This document shows, one piece after another, positions 1 to 8,730 of a DNA stretch of 64,000 nucleotides. The notes beneath the pieces are model-generated. The model ran no database searches and was not told where the DNA came from. It saw only the letters and a program-made list of their open reading frames with translations. Source of the stretch: Bacillota bacterium (GTDB lineage Bacteria; Bacillota; Clostridia; Lachnospirales; Lachnospiraceae); NCBI GenBank assembly GCA_023435645.1, contig JAEYRK010000048.1, forward strand, positions 1 to 64,000, written 5' to 3'. Both the position numbers and the translations under genes were made by a program. Position 1 is the first letter of the stretch; every line of letters begins with the position of its first letter.

Positions 1-30
1 ATAAAAATATGAATGAAATGAGGGATTGCT

Positions 31-597
31 ATGTGTGGAAGATATAATTTTACAGTGGAAGAAAGTGATGAGGTACGGGAGATTCTGGAGAAGCTCAATG
101 CGAAGCTCCATGGGGTACAGGCCAGAACCGGGGAGGTATTCCCGACAAACCAGGTACCGATACTTACGGAGGAAGGGAAGAACGTGGAACCAGCCTTGTC
201 CATCTGGGGCTTTCCGAAGTTTGACCAGAAGGGGGTTATCATCAATGCCAGAGCAGAGACAGCCATAGAGAAGAAGACCTTTCGTGACAGTCTGTTAAAC
301 CGCCGCTGCATCATTCCCTCTACCGGCTTCTATGAGTGGAACAGTGAAAAACAGAAGTTTATGTTCCGGCTGGAGGGCACGAAGGCGCTCTATATGGCGG
401 GCTTATATTCGTATTATAAGGATGAGATGAGATTTGTTATCCTGACCACCGAAGCCAATGAATCCATGAGAGACATCCATAGCAGGATGCCGCTGGTCAT
501 ACCAAAGCATGAGATAGACACCTGGATTCTCGACCACAGCGCAACCAACGATATCCTTCATAGAGTACCACCAATGCTGACCAGAGAGGCAGTTTAG
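31..597 (+). CDS. SOS response-associated peptidase (SRAP/YedK/HMCES family)
   Basis: This 188-aa protein begins MCGRY, so Cys2 becomes the N-terminal residue after Met removal. In this family that Cys forms a covalent thiazolidine link to abasic sites in single-stranded DNA and protects them during replication. The typical body follows: an asparagine-containing INARAE segment near residue 70, a CIIPSTGFYEW block near residue 93, and a late SRMPLVI block carrying the conserved family histidine region. Length is slightly below the usual 200-230 aa. A GAGGGA ribosome site lies just upstream of the ATG. The gene stands alone at the window edge, so its upstream context is not visible. Confidence 0.93.
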   Translation: MCGRYNFTVEESDEVREILEKLNAKLHGVQARTGEVFPTNQVPILTEEGKNVEPALSIWGFPKFDQKGVIINARAETAIEKKTFRDSLLNRRCIIPSTGFYEWNSEKQKFMFRLEGTKALYMAGLYSYYKDEMRFVILTTEANESMRDIHSRMPLVIPKHEIDTWILDHSATNDILHRVPPMLTREAV

Positions 598-706
598 GGT
601 TCCTCTGTTTTTCCTCCGGGATTGAAGAAGGTCAAAAACGTCGAGTAAGATTCTGTATATTTGCTATAATGGGTTTATCTTCCGGAAGAAGGTCAAGGAG
701 GTAGAT

Positions 707-2224
707 ATGGACTATTCTAATTTCATATGGTCAATAGCATCCTTCATCGAAGCGCGGATCAAGGATCCCATTACATATGGAGAGCTTGAGGAGGCAGTAG
801 GCTTCTCCTACCGGCATATCAGGGAAACCTTTAAGGAGTGTACGGGGGTAACCCTCTCCAGGTATATCCTGTCCCGTAGGATCGCGAATTCTGCATTCGA
901 GATTATGCATACAGACAAGAGCCTGACCCAGATTGCTTTGGAGTATGCGTTCGGAAGCTATGATACCTTTACCAGGGCTTATTACCGTCAGCTTAAGCTT
1001 CATCCCTCCGAGCTCAGAAGCAGAGACCTGCATAATAAGGTGGGCAGAAAGCGGATTCTGATCGGCTTATATGCTCCGGCCATTATGGACGAGGAAGGTA
1101 TTTCCATTTCACCTGAGCAAATTATGGAGGTAGATAAAATAATGGGTAGTATTGAAAGAACAGAACAAAGCTGTATCCTCTTCGGAGTACCGAAGGTTGC
1201 TTATAGCTTTGAAGAAAGCACTCCATTCTGTGTGGCGCTAAAGGCATGCTTGAATTATATGGGGCAGCAGATTGATTACGCTTATATCATGGCAGCTACG
1301 GGGGCAGCCTTCCGTCTGCGCTGGAATAACAGTGAGTGGGATGGCGGCAATGTAGATATCTTAAACATTTATGAAGACAGATGGGAGGCATTCCGGAGAG
1401 GCCTTGATGCGGCAGGGCGCTCTTATCGGATCTTAACCAGGAACGGGGCGTGCAAGGAAGACTTCATACAGTTTATTAAGGAAGAAATCGATGAAGGAAG
1501 ACCGGTCATTGCACTGGGAATCATCGGACCACCGGAAGCCTGCTTGATTACAGGGTATCAGGAGAATGGAAGGAAGCTACTCGGCTGGAATTGCTTCCAG
1601 GAGAACCAGGAATTTGCGAAGAATGTAACCCTCCACGAAACAGGGTATTTTATAACGGATGGCTGGTGGGAAAATGACATGACCATGGCGCTTATGTCGG
1701 TCGGAGAATACCAGGAGAAACCACTGAATCCGAAGGAGGTACTAAGAAACGGCATCGACGTTCTTCAGAAGGAGAAGGTGATTTATAAGGAGAACGGAAG
1801 GACCAGGGAATTTGCCGGAGGACAGAGGGCATATGAGGCATGGGCGAAGGCAGTGGGAGATGATAAGGAATTTCCACAGGGAGCGATCCTTCCGATCCTG
1901 TACGAACGAATCATGTGTCAGGGAGATGCCCAGGCCATGGTGGGGGAGGGCCGTTCCTATGCAGCCTGCTTCCTGGAGGCAGTCGGGAAGAGGAATGCTA
2001 TTGTGGCGGAAGGCTGTAAGGAGGCCGCCAGGTATTTTCGTCTGGCAGCAGAATGCATCTTTCAGATGAATGAGCCGATGGGGGGCTTCATGCATGATGA
2101 GGCCACGACCCGAAAATTCGCCGAGCCCGAGGTCAGGAAGCAGATCGTACCTTTGATCTACAAGGCGCAGGAGTATGAAGCGAAGGCCTGCGAGCTGTGC
2201 AAGGAGATCCTGGTGAAGCTGTAG
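707..2224 (+). CDS. AraC-family regulator with long C-terminal domain resembling a C39/BtrH-like fold
   Basis: The first 105 residues of this 505-aa protein form a complete AraC-type double helix-turn-helix, which is unusual because most family members carry it at the C terminus. After a linker, residues about 155-330 contain a FCVALKACLNYMG stretch, a GRPVIALGI strand and GYQENGRKLLGWN. That pattern resembles the papain/C39-like and butirosin-BtrH-like domains found fused to some clostridial AraC proteins. A Cys-rich helical tail (about 400-500) follows. AGGAGG lies just before the ATG, and an extended -10 (TTGCTATAAT, 661-670) may be the promoter. DNA binding is secure, but the ligand or enzymatic role of the C-terminal part is not established. 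Confidence 0.8.
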   Translation: MDYSNFIWSIASFIEARIKDPITYGELEEAVGFSYRHIRETFKECTGVTLSRYILSRRIANSAFEIMHTDKSLTQIALEYAFGSYDTFTRAYYRQLKLHPSELRSRDLHNKVGRKRILIGLYAPAIMDEEGISISPEQIMEVDKIMGSIERTEQSCILFGVPKVAYSFEESTPFCVALKACLNYMGQQIDYAYIMAATGAAFRLRWNNSEWDGGNVDILNIYEDRWEAFRRGLDAAGRSYRILTRNGACKEDFIQFIKEEIDEGRPVIALGIIGPPEACLITGYQENGRKLLGWNCFQENQEFAKNVTLHETGYFITDGWWENDMTMALMSVGEYQEKPLNPKEVLRNGIDVLQKEKVIYKENGRTREFAGGQRAYEAWAKAVGDDKEFPQGAILPILYERIMCQGDAQAMVGEGRSYAACFLEAVGKRNAIVAEGCKEAARYFRLAAECIFQMNEPMGGFMHDEATTRKFAEPEVRKQIVPLIYKAQEYEAKACELCKEILVKL

Positions 2225-2335
2225 GGAGGAAGAGAAGCTCCTAAGAATTTCAATCGGAGTAATCGAAAGCCAGCCTGTTAAACGTTCTAGATAACAATGA
2301 GATGCTGTTCGAATACAGCATATAAGGAGATAAGC

Positions 2336-2833
2336 ATGAAACAATATCAGGGTTTGGAATTTGATAAGCTAAAGGAAGAGGATATTGAGGAATTAACGAA
2401 GATTATGGAACGGGCCTTTGATGAAGATGCCAGAATCCATCTGAATGAGCCGAAGGGTGGCCCGGAGGGCTATGACAACGGAGAGTTCCTTAGAAAATGG
2501 GGTTTTTATCCGGGGACAGAGGCTTATAAGATAAGTGAAGGCGGTAAGCCGATCGGTGGAGTCATCCTATGGATTGACAGAACAACAAATGTGAATTCCC
2601 TGGGAAATATCTTTCTGGATGTCAATCGGCAGAATAGCGGGACAGGTAAGCTCGTATGGGACTTCATCGAGCAGGAATATCCGGACACTGTGAAATGGTG
2701 CACCGAGACGGCTGCCTTCTCAAGAAGAAACCATCACTTCTATGTGAATAAATGCGGCTTTCATGTGGTACGCATTGAGAAGCCGATGGACTTCAGGGAA
2801 GGAAGCTATATCCTGGTGAAAGACATGAAGTAG
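2336..2833 (+). CDS. GNAT-family N-acetyltransferase
   Basis: This 165-aa protein has the GNAT plan: an N-terminal strand-helix segment, a central substrate-side sheet (IGGVILWIDR), the LGNIFLDVNRQNSGTGKLVWDFIE region matching motif A where acetyl-CoA pyrophosphate binds, and a C-terminal NHHFYVNKCGF segment typical of motif B. The substrate is unknown. The start at 2336 is chosen because AAGGAGA lies 5-6 bases upstream; an in-frame ATG at 2297 lacks a ribosome site. It is followed by a strong terminator at about 2894. Confidence 0.88.
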   Translation: MKQYQGLEFDKLKEEDIEELTKIMERAFDEDARIHLNEPKGGPEGYDNGEFLRKWGFYPGTEAYKISEGGKPIGGVILWIDRTTNVNSLGNIFLDVNRQNSGTGKLVWDFIEQEYPDTVKWCTETAAFSRRNHHFYVNKCGFHVVRIEKPMDFREGSYILVKDMK

Positions 2834-2893
2834 GTAATAAGACGTGTTACAATGACAGTAACAGGAGTCATGAAAGAAAGCTTCATATGAAAG

Positions 2894-2930
2894 AACGGTC
2901 CCCCGGTGTATGCTAGGGGGACCGTTTTGC
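2894..2930. terminator. Rho-independent terminator, bidirectional
   Basis: AACGGTCCCCC pairs perfectly with GGGGGACCGTT around an 11-base loop and is followed by TTTT. It lies between the converging acetyltransferase and nucleotidyltransferase genes and can serve both. Confidence 0.88.
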
Positions 2931-2984
2931 ATTTATGGGTTTCGTATATATGAAAGGGTCTTGGTATCTTGTGATTGTTATAAA

Positions 2985-3698
2985 TCAGTTCTTTGCAAGG
3001 CTCCAGCGGTAGTAAGTGCTGTAGTGCTTCAAAACCTTACTGCTCCATTCCACCAGCCAGATAAAATAGCATTCCGGCCTGTTTGCCCGGTCCTCCTTCA
3101 GGTAATCCCACATCATGGAATTATATAAGATATCCCGGGTCTCTTTATCAAAATAGGTTAACATCTCCTGCTTTGTCTTAATGTATCTATGGGTATTCAA
3201 AAATACCATTTGCTGCATGATAAAAAATGCTTTCTTATAAGCCTCTCGCAGCTTCTCAACTCCGGTCTTCAGATCTTCACTATAAAGATATCTGTGGCAC
3301 ACGGCATGATAGATGCTGGCGGCTTCAAAACGGATGGTGTTTCTGATATCCTCATCAGCCGGTTTACTGACGATACTGCTTAAGTCTCCATAGATGGCCT
3401 TGCTGTCGTAGAACAGGTGGAAGAGATCCTGTTTGGGCCATGCCTCCAACTCAGCCTTGCCACAGAGGAAGCCACAGGCTTTCTCGCTGCTCACCATGGA
3501 ATTGATGAGATCGCGATAGCTCTTCAGATCACAGGCAGAGAGGGAATCCAGAATTACAATCACATCCACATCACTCTCGTCCGTTGCCTCTCCCCGGAAA
3601 TAGCTGCCCTGCAGGCCGATAAACAGTAATCTTCCGGCAAATTCAGCTTTCATCTTATTTGTAAGTAATTCCAGCCACTTATGTACATCGAAGCTCAT
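2985..3698 (-). CDS. Nucleotidyltransferase-domain protein
   Basis: This 237-aa protein carries a polymerase-beta-type nucleotidyltransferase signature near residues 27-50: GLQGSYFRGEATDESDVDV, giving the G-S then D-x-D metal-binding pattern. The rest is mostly helical, similar to the minimal nucleotidyltransferases and aminoglycoside adenylyltransferase-like proteins of clostridia. It presumably transfers a nucleotide to a small molecule or protein, but the target is unknown. AAGGAG lies 8 bases before the start. No HEPN partner is adjacent, which argues against a MNT/HEPN toxin-antitoxin pair. Confidence 0.82.
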   Translation of the reverse strand: MSFDVHKWLELLTNKMKAEFAGRLLFIGLQGSYFRGEATDESDVDVIVILDSLSACDLKSYRDLINSMVSSEKACGFLCGKAELEAWPKQDLFHLFYDSKAIYGDLSSIVSKPADEDIRNTIRFEAASIYHAVCHRYLYSEDLKTGVEKLREAYKKAFFIMQQMVFLNTHRYIKTKQEMLTYFDKETRDILYNSMMWDYLKEDRANRPECYFIWLVEWSSKVLKHYSTYYRWSLAKN

Positions 3699-4036
3699 AA
3701 TTTATTCTCCTTTTCTTGTAGAGTAATCAGTAGAATACATAATTCAAGTCTTCAGCGTGCCATATTATTCCTGCTCTTATATCATATAACAATATTCCTT
3801 TGTTTACTAGAGTTTTTTCACTTTTTAGAAAGAATGTACTAAATTTTTCAATGATAGCCGGATGATTCTTACATAGGTTTCTTATTGCTGTTATAGTTAG
3901 AAAGTTTAGATAAGGCTATCCATATCCATCATCACATCGTTTATGATAAATGTAACTTCTCTACAAAGTAAACGAGCAGCATATGCACGAAATGCATTAT
4001 GATGTATAATGGATATTATAAACGAAACAAGTTTGA
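3699..4036. other. Non-coding AT-rich gap
   Basis: I see no gene, clear terminator or repeat in this 338-base stretch. It separates the divergent nucleotidyltransferase gene from an apparent esterase remnant, and is AT-rich with scattered stop codons in all frames. The 4000-4020 segment has weak -10-like sequences (TATAAT at about 4006) but no convincing -35. Confidence 0.5.
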
Positions 4037-4249
4037 TTGGATTCTACTCATCTTTCTTCTGATGTAGCAGAAGCCATTGCTGAGCTACTTGTTGATACTA
4101 ACACTATACTTGTTGCTATAGATGGTGTAGACTGGGATTGTGACTTAACGCCATGGCCTGCAGCAGAAGGCAATCATTTCGCAAACATTCCAGATCGTGT
4201 AGCTAAAGGTATAAAGTGGATCTGCGAAATGGAAAGTTCAAAACAATAA
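4037..4249 (+). pseudogene. Remnant of an esterase-like alpha/beta hydrolase
   Basis: The 70 codons, opened only by a TTG, include ILVAIDGVDWDCDLTPWPA. This resembles the internal block of clostridial putative esterases that reads roughly as AID-x-DW-x-RDLSPWPA. The nucleophile elbow and the catalytic Ser/His regions of a full esterase are missing, no ribosome site is visible, and the frame closes soon after. I read it as a decayed, truncated gene. It could also be a short gene of unrelated function, so the assignment is tentative. Confidence 0.45.
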
Positions 4250-4293
4250 TATTGGGTTGTAGGGGTTTTTTGTAAATATGAGGGGTGGTTAAG

Positions 4294-5118
4294 GTGATTA
4301 CTAAAAAAAATATAAAAGAGTATAAAAGTGCGATGATAAACGGTGGGGACAGTTATTTGTATATCCCGCCGAATGTTTCTCTACGTTCTTATATATCGCA
4401 TTATTGTATTTCATTTCCGAATCAGGAAACCATGCCGGACAGGTATACCGTTTTACCATCTGCGAACTCGGTTTTATGCGTAGTTGTGAATAAGGGAAAA
4501 ATCAATACCTATTATAACGGCACTAATACAAAAGCCGTAGTTGTCGGCGAATACGCTAATAAAAACGATATGCTTCTATTAATCAAATTCCGTGCAGGAG
4601 GGTTTTTTCCTTTTTACGGATTTAATCAAAATGAGTTTATTAACTCGTCATTGGATTTTAGCTGTATTGATAAAACTATTTCACATAAAATCGAAAACGC
4701 AATAGTGAAATCAGATCAAATTAATGAGCTAATTACAATGCTAGATTATATATTTTTAAGCCATTTGAAAAATGACAGCAATGACTCTATAAGTGGCGCA
4801 ATAAAAATAATAACAGAAAATAACGGAAATATAACAGCCAAGAAACTCTGCGAGGAAATGCTTTACAGCGAAAAGCATATAAGGCGGTTGTTTTTGCAGC
4901 ATATCGGCACTTCACCAAAAAAGTTCTCACGAATTGTACGGGTTAATTACGCGTCATGGTTATTGCAAAAAAATCCGCTATGCTTTGCCGATGTAATCGA
5001 AAGAGCGGGGTTTTTCGACCAAGCACATTTTATTCATGATTTTAGAGATGTTTTTAATCTAACGCCGAGCGAGTATATTAATAACAGGTCCGTTTTTTAC
5101 AATACAGATTCTTTTTAA
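4294..5118 (+). CDS. AraC-family transcriptional regulator
   Basis: The product is about 274 aa. The N-terminal 150 residues resemble the DUF6597-type ligand-binding region (PPNVSLRSYISHYC near the start, then RFRAGGFFPFYGF). The C-terminal 100 residues form the AraC double helix-turn-helix, ending FDQAHFIHDFRDVFNLTPSEYI. The GTG at 4294 is preferred because GAGGGGTGG precedes it; a GTG at 4285 lies within that site. It is followed after 43 bases by a flavin-type oxidase gene, so the two may form a regulator-target pair. Confidence 0.88.
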   Translation: MITKKNIKEYKSAMINGGDSYLYIPPNVSLRSYISHYCISFPNQETMPDRYTVLPSANSVLCVVVNKGKINTYYNGTNTKAVVVGEYANKNDMLLLIKFRAGGFFPFYGFNQNEFINSSLDFSCIDKTISHKIENAIVKSDQINELITMLDYIFLSHLKNDSNDSISGAIKIITENNGNITAKKLCEEMLYSEKHIRRLFLQHIGTSPKKFSRIVRVNYASWLLQKNPLCFADVIERAGFFDQAHFIHDFRDVFNLTPSEYINNRSVFYNTDSF

Positions 5119-5161
5119 TATTGTTATAATAAAAGAAAAATAAATGAAAGGCGGCATTATT

Positions 5162-5596
5162 ATGAATGATCATATGAAAATTGTAGAAAAAGCAAAAAAA
5201 ATTATCGCAGAGAGCGGTGCAATGTACATAGCATATATACGCGAGGATGGTTATCCCCGTGTCAGCACAATTTCGATGATGAAAGCAAACGGGATTAAAA
5301 CAATTTTTACGTCTACCGCAATAGATGGGTTAAAAACGCAACGCATACAAGCTAACCCAAAGGTAAGCCTGTGTTTCCACAATGGACTTGATAATATTAC
5401 GCTTACCGGGACTGTTGAGGTCTCACAAGACAACAAATTGCGAGAGGAATTGTGGGAAGATTGGTGTTTAGAACATTTTCCCGATGGCCCAACGGGCGAA
5501 AGATTTTGTATTTATGTTTTTACAACCGAAGAAGCGACTTTATGGATAGACGGAGAAGCAGCGGAGATGAAAGGTTATGAGTTAGTAGATTTTTAA
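5162..5596 (+). CDS. Pyridoxamine 5'-phosphate oxidase family (FMN-binding split-barrel) protein
   Basis: This 144-aa protein has the single split-barrel pattern of small FMN or F420-type oxidoreductases: MYIAYIREDGYPRVSTISMM as the first hairpin, then TAIDGLKTQRIQANPKVSLCF, followed by the ITLTGTVEV strand. The electron donor and substrate are unknown. The ATG at 5162 has AAAGGCGG 8 bases upstream; an in-frame ATG at 5144 overlaps that site. The gene directly follows an AraC regulator, which may control it. Confidence 0.87.
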   Translation: MNDHMKIVEKAKKIIAESGAMYIAYIREDGYPRVSTISMMKANGIKTIFTSTAIDGLKTQRIQANPKVSLCFHNGLDNITLTGTVEVSQDNKLREELWEDWCLEHFPDGPTGERFCIYVFTTEEATLWIDGEAAEMKGYELVDF

Positions 5597-5746
5597 TCTG
5601 TGTTATCGTATGTTATAAGCATAGTCATATCTCTATTGAGAGTATGGAATATAATTGGTCATAATAAGGATGTTGTGCATACAATATCCTTATTTTTCTA
5701 CTTCGTTTACATAGACCATAATTTTTGGCTTAATTGCTTAACATGA

Positions 5747-5805
5747 AAACCCAGAGATGCTGTCTAGGCAAGGGTTCTAGCCTTGACGGCATCTCTGGGT
5801 TTTTA
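5747..5805. terminator. Long bidirectional terminator at the end of the ars-hgc operon
   Basis: AAAACCCAGAGATGC pairs with GCATCTCTGGGTTTT, with an inner AAGG/CCTT stem, and U-runs on both strands. It lies 30 bases beyond the stop of arsC and downstream of the convergent oxidase gene. Confidence 0.9.
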
Positions 5806-5833
5806 TATAATTCCTGGTTTTAAAATCAGCAAA

Positions 5834-6244
5834 TTAAATTACAGTCTCTTTTAGTCTATCTTTAAGATCTTTCATTTTAGTTTCTATTGTTGAGATTACT
5901 TTTTTAAACTCTTCATCACTCTTACCGGTAGGATCCTTCAATCCCCAATCTTCCCTGTGCTTACATGGAAGATAAGGACATTCCACATTGCACCCCATTG
6001 TTATTACGATATCTACTGGTGGTATTTCATCAATCAGCTTCGAATATTGAGTTTCCTCCATATCTATATCATAAAGTTCTTTCAATAAGCGTACTGCATC
6101 TTGATTAATTTGTGGTTTCGTTTCTGTGCCAGCAGAATAACTTTCAAATATATCACCTGCAAAGTACTTACCAAGTGCTTCAGCTATTTGACTTCGGCAT
6201 GAATTATGAACACAAATAAATGCAACCTTTGGTTTATTACTCAT
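5834..6244 (-). CDS. arsC: Arsenate reductase, thioredoxin-coupled (low-molecular-weight phosphatase fold)
   Basis: This 136-aa cytoplasmic enzyme reduces arsenate to arsenite for export. The phosphatase-type P-loop CVHNSCR gives nucleophile Cys11 and Arg17. The redox-relay cysteines lie in GCNVECPYLPC (Cys85, Cys89, Cys94), corresponding to the Cys82/Cys89 region of staphylococcal ArsC, and the late DWGLKDP motif holds the general acid Asp. It is the last gene of the five-gene operon, 9 bases after acr3, and a terminator follows. Confidence 0.95.
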   Translation of the reverse strand: MSNKPKVAFICVHNSCRSQIAEALGKYFAGDIFESYSAGTETKPQINQDAVRLLKELYDIDMEETQYSKLIDEIPPVDIVITMGCNVECPYLPCKHREDWGLKDPTGKSDEEFKKVISTIETKMKDLKDRLKETVI

Positions 6245-6253
6245 TAGCCATAC

Positions 6254-7318
6254 CTACTTTCCTGCATTTTCTGGAAACCAGTGACTGGTATGATTCGCTA
6301 TCTTTACTAATATCAACATAACAGGCACTTCTGTTAGAACTCCTACTATGGTAGTAAGGGCAGCTGGACTTTGCGTTCCAAACAAGGCAATCGCGACTGC
6401 AACTGCCAGTTCAAAAAAATTAGAGGCACCAATCATGCCGGCAGGGGCTGCAATCTCATGAGGAAGTTTTATAACCTTGCTTGTTAGATATGCAATGAAA
6501 AAGATTAGGAAAGTCTGTATAATCAGTGGTACAGCAATTAGAATAATATGCAATGGATTATTTAGAATTACATCGCCCTGGAATGAAAAGATTATGATTA
6601 ATGTTAGTAATAGACCTATGGTAGTTACATTCCCAAACTTTGGTATAAAACTATTTTCAAAATAATCGAGTCCTCGCTTTTTCGTTATATAATTACGAGT
6701 AATAATACCACCAGCTAGTGGGATAACAACAAACAATACGACAGATAAAATAAGTGTGTTCCAGGGTATGGTCACACCGCCCACACCTAAAAGGAACGCT
6801 ACGATAGGCGTGAAAGCTATGAGAATTATTAGATCATTTGTTGCTACTTGCACGACTGTATAAGCCGCGTTTCCTTTGGTTAAATAGCTCCATACAAATA
6901 CCATCGCTGTACATGGCGCCGCTCCTAGAAGTATTGCTCCCGCAAGGTAGTCCCCAGCTAATTCAGCCGGGATAAGTGATTTAAAAATCACAAAGAAAAA
7001 CAGCCATGCAATACCGAACATAGTAAAAGGCTTTATTAACCAATTGGTTATCCAAGTGACAAAAAGTCCCTTAGGATTTTTCCCTACATTTTTAATACTT
7101 TGAAAGTCTACTTTTAACATCATTGGGTATATCATAAGCCAGATTAAAATAGCCATCGGTATCGATACATTTGCATATTCAAATTGCCCCAAGAAATTAG
7201 GAATTGATGGAAGGAATTTCCCAATAAGTACACCAACAACCATACATAAGATTACCCAAATAGTCAGGTACTTTTCAAAAAAACCAATACCAACATTTTT
7301 CTTTTTATTCATAATCAT
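6254..7318 (-). CDS. acr3: Arsenite efflux permease, ACR3 family
   Basis: This 354-aa integral membrane protein has about ten hydrophobic segments. The conserved GAAPCTAMVFVWSYL block contains the family's essential cysteine, and GVLTEVPVML contains the conserved glutamate of a late membrane helix. It exports the arsenite made by ArsC. TGGAG precedes the start. It sits 12 bases after hgcB and 9 before arsC, so it is almost certainly on the same transcript as both. It belongs to the ACR3 type, not the ArsB type, although it is sometimes named arsB in annotations. Confidence 0.96.
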   Translation of the reverse strand: MIMNKKKNVGIGFFEKYLTIWVILCMVVGVLIGKFLPSIPNFLGQFEYANVSIPMAILIWLMIYPMMLKVDFQSIKNVGKNPKGLFVTWITNWLIKPFTMFGIAWLFFFVIFKSLIPAELAGDYLAGAILLGAAPCTAMVFVWSYLTKGNAAYTVVQVATNDLIILIAFTPIVAFLLGVGGVTIPWNTLILSVVLFVVIPLAGGIITRNYITKKRGLDYFENSFIPKFGNVTTIGLLLTLIIIFSFQGDVILNNPLHIILIAVPLIIQTFLIFFIAYLTSKVIKLPHEIAAPAGMIGASNFFELAVAVAIALFGTQSPAALTTIVGVLTEVPVMLILVKIANHTSHWFPENAGK

Positions 7319-7330
7319 TCACACTCCATT

Positions 7331-7624
7331 TCAACAGCATCCATCGCCGCTTGAACAATCACAACTTGGCTCGCTTCCTGTAAGCCAACCCATAATCACG
7401 GCTGCCGCACAGCCCACTCCAGAATCAACATTAATGGCATTTACAGGACAATTCTTAGCACAAGCCCCGCACTCCATACAGCTGTCTTTATCTTCAATCC
7501 GCGCTTTCTTTTCGTTCACACTGAAAACCCCATGAGGACAAACCTCCGCACATCTTCCGCAACCGATACATCTTTCATCAGACAGAGCAAGCGTTGCTAC
7601 ATTTCTCAAATATCTATGTTTCAT
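7331..7624 (-). CDS. hgcB: Mercury methylation ferredoxin HgcB
   Basis: This 97-aa 2[4Fe-4S] ferredoxin binds cluster I through Cys19, 22, 25 and 29 (CIGCGRCAEVC) and cluster II through Cys49, 52, 55 and 59 (CMECGACAKNC). The CMECGAC motif is the HgcB hallmark. Cys72 follows the clusters, and the protein ends in a vicinal Cys96-Cys97 pair, matching the extra Cys and terminal pair known in HgcB of Desulfovibrio ND132. HgcB is thought to reduce the HgcA corrinoid and to bind and deliver Hg(II). AAGGAGG precedes the ATG, and the gene starts 11 bases after hgcA. An ordinary ferredoxin is the alternative, but the tail and the neighbour argue against it. Confidence 0.93.
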   Translation of the reverse strand: MKHRYLRNVATLALSDERCIGCGRCAEVCPHGVFSVNEKKARIEDKDSCMECGACAKNCPVNAINVDSGVGCAAAVIMGWLTGSEPSCDCSSGDGCC

Positions 7625-7635
7625 AGTATCCTCCT

Positions 7636-8730
7636 TTATGCCAAGACGCTATTTACCAACAACAATACAAGCCCTACTACGGATGAAATAGCCATAAGTG
7701 GCACAGCAATTTTCATTTCTTTGATAACACCGGAAAAGGATGTATAGGTTGACGAGCCAGTGAAGTTCATCGACAAATAAGCTGACAATGATGGCAATAC
7801 AAGCAAATAGCCTATAGCAAGTAGCAGGGATCCGGGAATAAAGCAGCCACTATACCAGATAAATCCTAACACCCATAACAGCCCCAGTAGCCAGCCCTTC
7901 CATGCGAAGGCTCTACCGGGAATCACCGGAAGTAGCAAAGGTGTTATGACAGTTCCCGTTACCACTGCTCCCGTATAGGCAATGAAATCCGCAAACCCAA
8001 AGGGTCTTGCAACGAACAGGTTTAGGAGAAATAATATACCAAAAACCACCAGTGAAGACTTTGCGGCAGATACCAGCTCCACTGGAGTGAGAACCAATCT
8101 GTCCCAAAAGGTAAATTTCACAGTACGCATTTCTTCAGTAGCTTTAAAGCCTGAATCGTTAAATGTCTTTATATCCTTCGCTCTCACAGGTCCGTAAACC
8201 ACAGAAAATCCAGTTTGCTTTGTCACTTCGTGAGCACTCACACCAGGGGCACCTAACTGTGGCAAAATCAATTTCCTGTGGGATACTATCTCCGACAGCC
8301 CTGTTATCGATATACGGTTTACTATCTCATCTGTTCCAAATGTACCTTTACCAGCAGCGCACCAAACATTGATACCCTTTGTGTCAAGTATCAAAATCCA
8401 ACAATTCAGACCTGATAACTCTTTCCTTAAGGAATCAAATGTGAGCTTGTAGTTCGCACTTACCAGCACAGGAGATGTATGATCAGGCTTACCTACAGCG
8501 TAGAGTCCCGGATTGATCTTGTAATTCATTCTACCGATGCCCCAACGCACCTTCCACGCTCCGAGTATATCTTTAAAGCAAAGATTAGTTGAAACCACAG
8601 GCACACTGCCTTTAGGAGTATGTATTTCACCGGTTACCCATTTATCATTTCTATCATATTGTGTGATGGTTTCTGTGTTGCAACAACGATCGCCTGAGCA
8701 GCAACAGGACTTCTCATTACTCATTCTCAT
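7636..8730 (-). CDS. hgcA: Corrinoid-dependent mercury methyltransferase HgcA
   Basis: This 364-aa protein consists of a soluble corrinoid-binding domain (about 20-210) and a C-terminal domain with five hydrophobic helices (about 225-364), which is the HgcA architecture. The signature NVWCAAGK lies at residues 121-128. Its Cys124 (codon at 8359-8361) is the expected Cys-on lower ligand of cobalt. HgcA transfers a methyl group from the corrinoid to Hg(II), giving methylmercury. An unusual Cys cluster (CCCSGDRCC) lies at the N terminus. The start at 8730 has AAAGGA four bases upstream; ATG 8724 is an equal alternative. A longer frame to 8796 would overlap arsR deeply. The start overlaps the arsR stop, suggesting translational coupling. 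Confidence 0.93.
   Translation of the reverse strand: MRMSNEKSCCCSGDRCCNTETITQYDRNDKWVTGEIHTPKGSVPVVSTNLCFKDILGAWKVRWGIGRMNYKINPGLYAVGKPDHTSPVLVSANYKLTFDSLRKELSGLNCWILILDTKGINVWCAAGKGTFGTDEIVNRISITGLSEIVSHRKLILPQLGAPGVSAHEVTKQTGFSVVYGPVRAKDIKTFNDSGFKATEEMRTVKFTFWDRLVLTPVELVSAAKSSLVVFGILFLLNLFVARPFGFADFIAYTGAVVTGTVITPLLLPVIPGRAFAWKGWLLGLLWVLGFIWYSGCFIPGSLLLAIGYLLVLPSLSAYLSMNFTGSSTYTSFSGVIKEMKIAVPLMAISSVVGLVLLLVNSVLA

Noticed and set aside
1742..2344. 200-codon minus-strand frame opposite the AraC regulator
   Set aside because: Antisense to a strong gene and low-complexity Leu/His/Ser content; no ribosome site.
2985..3698. Nucleotidyltransferase as half of an MNT/HEPN toxin-antitoxin pair
   Set aside because: The protein is longer than a minimal MNT antitoxin, and no HEPN-like gene lies beside it.
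7331..7624. Ordinary ferredoxin serving general redox metabolism
   Set aside because: The CMECGAC motif, extra Cys72, terminal Cys-Cys and position after HgcA all point to HgcB.
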